From: Thermoleophilia bacterium UBA6103 | GTDB lineage: Bacteria > Actinomycetota > Thermoleophilia > UBA2241 | Reading direction: 5' to 3' | Length of the DNA stretch: 15,715 bases | NCBI GenBank assembly: GCA_002423545.1 | Contig: DIWP01000042.1 | Coordinates: forward strand, 1-15,715 | Part shown: piece after piece, positions 13,099 through 15,715 of the stretch | How positions within the stretch are numbered: the first letter of the stretch is position 1 | Layout: each line of letters begins with the position of its first letter | Notes under the pieces: model-generated | What the model was told of the DNA's origin: nothing | What the model saw: only the letters and a program-made list of their open reading frames with translations | Databases searched by the model: none | Translations under genes and position numbers: made by a program

Positions 13099-13962
13099 AT
13101 GACACAGAGGCTCGCGATAGGTGGCTCCACGCGCGTGGTCGCGCTGCTCGGCGACCCGGTCGCCCACTCGCTCTCGCCGGCGCTGCACAACGCGGCTTTC
13201 GCGGAGCTGGGGCTGGACTGGGCGTACGTGGCGCTGCGCGTGCCGGCCGAAGCAGTGCCGCAGGCGATCGCCGGACTGCACGCCCTGGGCTTCGCCGGCG
13301 CCAACGTCACCGTGCCGCACAAGCAGGCTGTCCGGGCGTGCCTTGAGCATGTCGTCGACGACGCCGCCCTCACCGGCGCCGTCAACACCATCGTCATCGA
13401 GTCCGAGCGGCTGGTCGGTCACAACACCGACGTCGAGGGCTTCCGCCGGGCGCTCCGCTCCGTAGCGCCTGACGGTGTGGCCGGCGCCGAGGCCCTCCTG
13501 GTCGGCGCCGGCGGCGCGGCACGGGCGGTGGCCGTGGCTCTGGTCCGCGAGGCGGTGGGCCGCCTGGTGGTCGCCGGACGCACGCCGCGACGGGCCGCAG
13601 AGGTCGCCGGCCTCGTCGCCGGTCTGAGTCCCTCAACGCCGGTCCGGGTCGTGCCGCTCGACGAGCTCGACGGCGCGGCGGTGCGCGCGGCCCCGCTGCT
13701 GGTCAACGCCTCCAGCCTCGGCATGCCGGGCACAGGTAAAGTGCCACGCGTTTTGGTCGATAACGTAGGTGTTGACCATGTTGTCTACGACGTCGTGTAT
13801 GGGCCGCGTCCCACAGAGCTCGCCGCCGCCGCCGCCGCCCGTGGGGCGCGTGTCGGCGACGGTCGTCGCATGCTCGTCGAGCAGGCGGCAGCGGCTTTCG
13901 AGCTGTGGACCGGACGCGAAGCGCCCCGAGGTGTGATGCTGGGTGTCGTCGAAGATCGATGA
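13099..13962 (+). CDS. aroE: Shikimate dehydrogenase (NADP-dependent)
   Basis: A 287-residue enzyme that reduces 3-dehydroshikimate to shikimate in the chorismate pathway. The substrate domain shows LLGDPVAHSLSPALHNAAF, GANVTVPHK with the catalytic lysine K75, GAVNTIV, and HNTDVEGF with the catalytic aspartate D111. The cofactor domain has the glycine-rich LLVGAGGAARAVAVAL and AGRTPRRA, whose Arg residues suit NADP phosphate. VNASSLGMPG and the C-terminal ARVGDGRRMLVEQAAAAFELW are also typical. The length is normal (270-290). The ATG at 13099 has CGGAGG eight nt upstream. The pilB start follows 19 bases after the stop, so the two genes are probably co-transcribed. Confidence 0.96.
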   Translation: MTQRLAIGGSTRVVALLGDPVAHSLSPALHNAAFAELGLDWAYVALRVPAEAVPQAIAGLHALGFAGANVTVPHKQAVRACLEHVVDDAALTGAVNTIVIESERLVGHNTDVEGFRRALRSVAPDGVAGAEALLVGAGGAARAVAVALVREAVGRLVVAGRTPRRAAEVAGLVAGLSPSTPVRVVPLDELDGAAVRAAPLLVNASSLGMPGTGKVPRVLVDNVGVDHVVYDVVYGPRPTELAAAAAARGARVGDGRRMLVEQAAAAFELWTGREAPRGVMLGVVEDR

Positions 13963-13981
13963 GCAGAGTGGACTGGGACGC

Positions 13982-15715
13982 ATGCGGCAGTCGGTGAAGG
14001 CCGCCGGCCGCAGCGTGACCGGACAGGGTGGCAACGGCAACGGCAACGGCACGTCCGGCGCCTCGTCGCTCGCCGGCGACGCATCGGCGCGCGATCAGCG
14101 TCCATCGACCGCGTCGGTCGGTGTTCCCGTGGGCGCCGGCGACATGCCGACGATGACCGTCTCACCGTCGGCGCCGATGCTCGACGACCAATCTGCACTG
14201 GAGCGCACGCCGCCGCGACCGCCGCGCCGGCCACGGGTGCGCATCGGCGACCTGCTGGTCGAGATGGGCCTGGTGACGCGCGAACAGGTCGAGGCGGCGC
14301 TGGCACACCAGCACGAGACGCGCAAGCGGCTCGGCGAACAGCTCGTCGAAGACGGCGCCATCTCGGCCCTCGCCCTCTCGCGGGCGCTGGCGCAGAAGTT
14401 CGGCGTCGAGTTCATCGACCTCACCCAGACGAGCATCGATCCGTCGGTGACCGGGCTGGTGCCGGACAAGACCTGCCGACGGTACGGCGCCCTGCCGATC
14501 CGCTTCGTCGACGACGCCACGCTCCTGGTGGCCATGTCGGACCCGTCGAACATCTTCGCCCTCGACGACCTGCGCATGATCACCGGCTTCGACATCAAGG
14601 CGGCGATCGCCAGCGAGGAAGACATGGCGGCCGCCATCGCCCGTCTCAACCGGCTCGAGGAGTCGGTCTCGGAGGGCAACGCCGACAGCGAGGCGGCCGA
14701 CGACGGCGACGAGAGCGTCGATATCCGCGACGTCACCGAGTCGGCGCCGATCGTCAAGCTCGTCAACTCGGTGATCGCGCAGGCGGTCGACGACGGGGCC
14801 AGCGACATCCACTTCGAGCCGCAGGCCAAGGAGCTCTCCGTGCGCTTCCGCATCGACGGCGTGCTGCACGAGATCATGTCGGTGCCGCGCCGCCTGCAGT
14901 CCGGCGTCCTCTCGCGTCTCAAGATCATGGCCGAGCTGGACATCGCCGAGCGCCGCGTGCCGCAGGACGGCCGCATCGGCCTCATGGTCGGCGGCAAGCC
15001 GATCGACATGCGCGTCGCCACGCTGCCGACCGTCTACGGCGAGAAGGTCGTCATGCGGCTGCTCGACAAGTCGAACGTGATGCTCGATCTGAGCGACCTC
15101 GGGTTTCCCGAGAAGGCGCTGCGCCGCTTCGAGCGCGCCTTCCAGAAGCCGTACGGCGCCATCCTCGTCACCGGACCGACCGGGTCCGGCAAGTCGACGA
15201 CCCTGTACGCCACCCTCAACGTCCTCAACGATCCCGCCAAGAACATCATCACGGTCGAGGACCCGGTCGAGTATCGCCTCCCGGGCATCAACCAGGTCCA
15301 GGTCAACACCAAGGCCGGGCTGACCTTCGCCGCCGGCCTGCGCTCGATCCTGCGCTGCGACCCCGACATCGTGATGATCGGCGAGATCCGCGACCGCGAG
15401 ACGGCGCTCATCGCGGTCGAGTCGGCGCTGACCGGCCACCTGGTGCTCAGCACGCTGCACACCAACGACGCGCCCGGCGCCCTGGCGCGCATCACCGAGA
15501 TGGGCATCGAGCCGTTCCTGTCTGCCTCGGCGGTCGACCTGGTGCTCGCTCAGCGGCTGGCCCGGCGGCTCTGCCAGTACTGCAAGGAGCCGTACGTGGC
15601 CGCGCGCGAGATGCTGCAGAAGAACAACTTCCCGCCCGAGGCGCTGGAGCAGCCTGAGGTCACCCTCTATCGCCCCAAGGGCTGTCCGCGCTGCAACAAC
15701 ACCGGCTACAAGGGC
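13982..15715 (+). CDS. pilB: Type IV pilus / type II secretion assembly ATPase PilB (GspE), 3' end cut off
   Basis: Hexameric ATPase that powers pilus (or pseudopilus) assembly at the inner membrane. 578 codons are visible and the frame is open at the window end. Residues 1-84 are low complexity, with GNGNGNG from a GGCAAC repeat and Pro/Arg-rich parts. Residues 87-139 form an MshEN domain of two 24-residue motifs (RIGDLLVEMG... and RLGEQLVEDG...) separated by five residues, the c-di-GMP binding pattern. The ATPase core shows ASDIHFEPQ, Walker A GPTGSGKST (398-406, K404), the Asp box ITVEDPVEY, Walker B DPDIVMIGEIRD (E468) and the His box LSTLHTNDAPG. The tetracysteine zinc motif CQYC plus CPRC closes the visible part. 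The ATG at 13982 is the best start but has only a weak ribosome binding site (GGGA). Confidence 0.95.
   Translation, partial: MRQSVKAAGRSVTGQGGNGNGNGTSGASSLAGDASARDQRPSTASVGVPVGAGDMPTMTVSPSAPMLDDQSALERTPPRPPRRPRVRIGDLLVEMGLVTREQVEAALAHQHETRKRLGEQLVEDGAISALALSRALAQKFGVEFIDLTQTSIDPSVTGLVPDKTCRRYGALPIRFVDDATLLVAMSDPSNIFALDDLRMITGFDIKAAIASEEDMAAAIARLNRLEESVSEGNADSEAADDGDESVDIRDVTESAPIVKLVNSVIAQAVDDGASDIHFEPQAKELSVRFRIDGVLHEIMSVPRRLQSGVLSRLKIMAELDIAERRVPQDGRIGLMVGGKPIDMRVATLPTVYGEKVVMRLLDKSNVMLDLSDLGFPEKALRRFERAFQKPYGAILVTGPTGSGKSTTLYATLNVLNDPAKNIITVEDPVEYRLPGINQVQVNTKAGLTFAAGLRSILRCDPDIVMIGEIRDRETALIAVESALTGHLVLSTLHTNDAPGALARITEMGIEPFLSASAVDLVLAQRLARRLCQYCKEPYVAAREMLQKNNFPPEALEQPEVTLYRPKGCPRCNNTGYKG

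Noticed and set aside
13959..13997. 13-codon ORF whose ATG overlaps the aroE stop (ATGA)
   Set aside because: It is too short and has no recognisable content. It may help re-initiation for pilB but cannot be supported as a gene.
14030..14052. GGCAAC hexamer repeat (three copies plus a partial one)
   Set aside because: It is in frame and just encodes a Gly-Asn linker in the disordered head of PilB. Hexamer units cannot cause phase-variable frameshifts.
14162..15460. Long open frame on the - strand (432 codons) and a second one at 14095-15021
   Set aside because: Both lie opposite the unmistakable pilB gene. They have no family features and are rich in the residues expected from GC-skewed antisense of a real gene.
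1..15715. Mobile element, phage, CRISPR array or defence system
   Set aside because: No transposase, integrase, terminal inverted repeats, spaced repeat array or defence-type proteins are visible. Composition and orientation are uniform.

Overview
The window is one strand-biased block of very high G+C DNA. Every supported gene reads on the + strand, with many GTG/TTG starts and several 4-base stop/start overlaps. The mixture points to an actinobacterium. It contains a bacterial-type aspS, a three-Cys Rrf2 regulator with iscS and iscU, mnmA, a DUF948 protein, an anti-sigma/SigB-family sigma pair, then alaS, ruvX, mltG, aroE and a PilB/GspE ATPase. The order sigma factor - alaS - ruvX - mltG - aroE - pilB makes me think of the class Thermoleophilia. 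That placement is inference from gene order, not from a search.

Layout. Bases 1-1654 hold the 3' part of aspS, cut by the window edge, followed by a GC-rich hairpin. Bases 1655-2011 look non-coding but are structured: phased GACGTT direct repeats, a good promoter (TTGTTG, 17 bp, TACGAT) and a predicted rod-shaped RNA of about 147 nt. Its closing stem begins at the predicted transcription start. I interpret it as 6S RNA (ssrS). The location agrees: in Bacillus subtilis a 6S RNA gene lies just after aspS, in a block that continues to cymR-iscS-mnmA and alaS-ruvX-mltG, as here. A membrane-anchored, cysteine-free thioredoxin-like protein follows at once. Bases 2632-6119 hold an Rrf2 - iscS - iscU - mnmA operon for sulfur transfer, Fe-S assembly and tRNA 2-thiouridine synthesis. 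Bases 6113-8322 hold a DUF948 membrane protein, a small membrane protein, a degenerate RsbW-like anti-sigma factor and a SigB/SigF-type sigma factor, mostly translationally coupled. Bases 8405-12856 carry alaS, ruvX and mltG. Bases 13099-15715 carry aroE and a 3'-truncated pilB with a tandem MshEN (c-di-GMP binding) domain.

How the genes work together. IscS would deliver persulfide sulfur both to IscU for Fe-S clusters and to MnmA for wobble-uridine thiolation, under control of an Rrf2 protein that may itself sense Fe-S status. AspRS, AlaRS, MnmA and RuvX are translation and RNA or DNA maintenance functions. MltG acts on peptidoglycan and AroE in aromatic amino acid synthesis. Two stress or growth-phase regulators sit inside this housekeeping block: the likely 6S RNA, which binds RNA polymerase, and the alternative sigma factor with its anti-sigma partner.

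Most of the window is ordinary housekeeping DNA. I see no phage, transposon, CRISPR or defence system. The points most worth a second look are the unlabelled RNA locus with its repeat-decorated promoter, the anti-sigma factor lacking its ATP-binding residues, the Rrf2 ligand set, the repeat that copies the mnmA start signal into the iscU tail, the 23-bp tandem repeat before mltG, and the PilB c-di-GMP motif.
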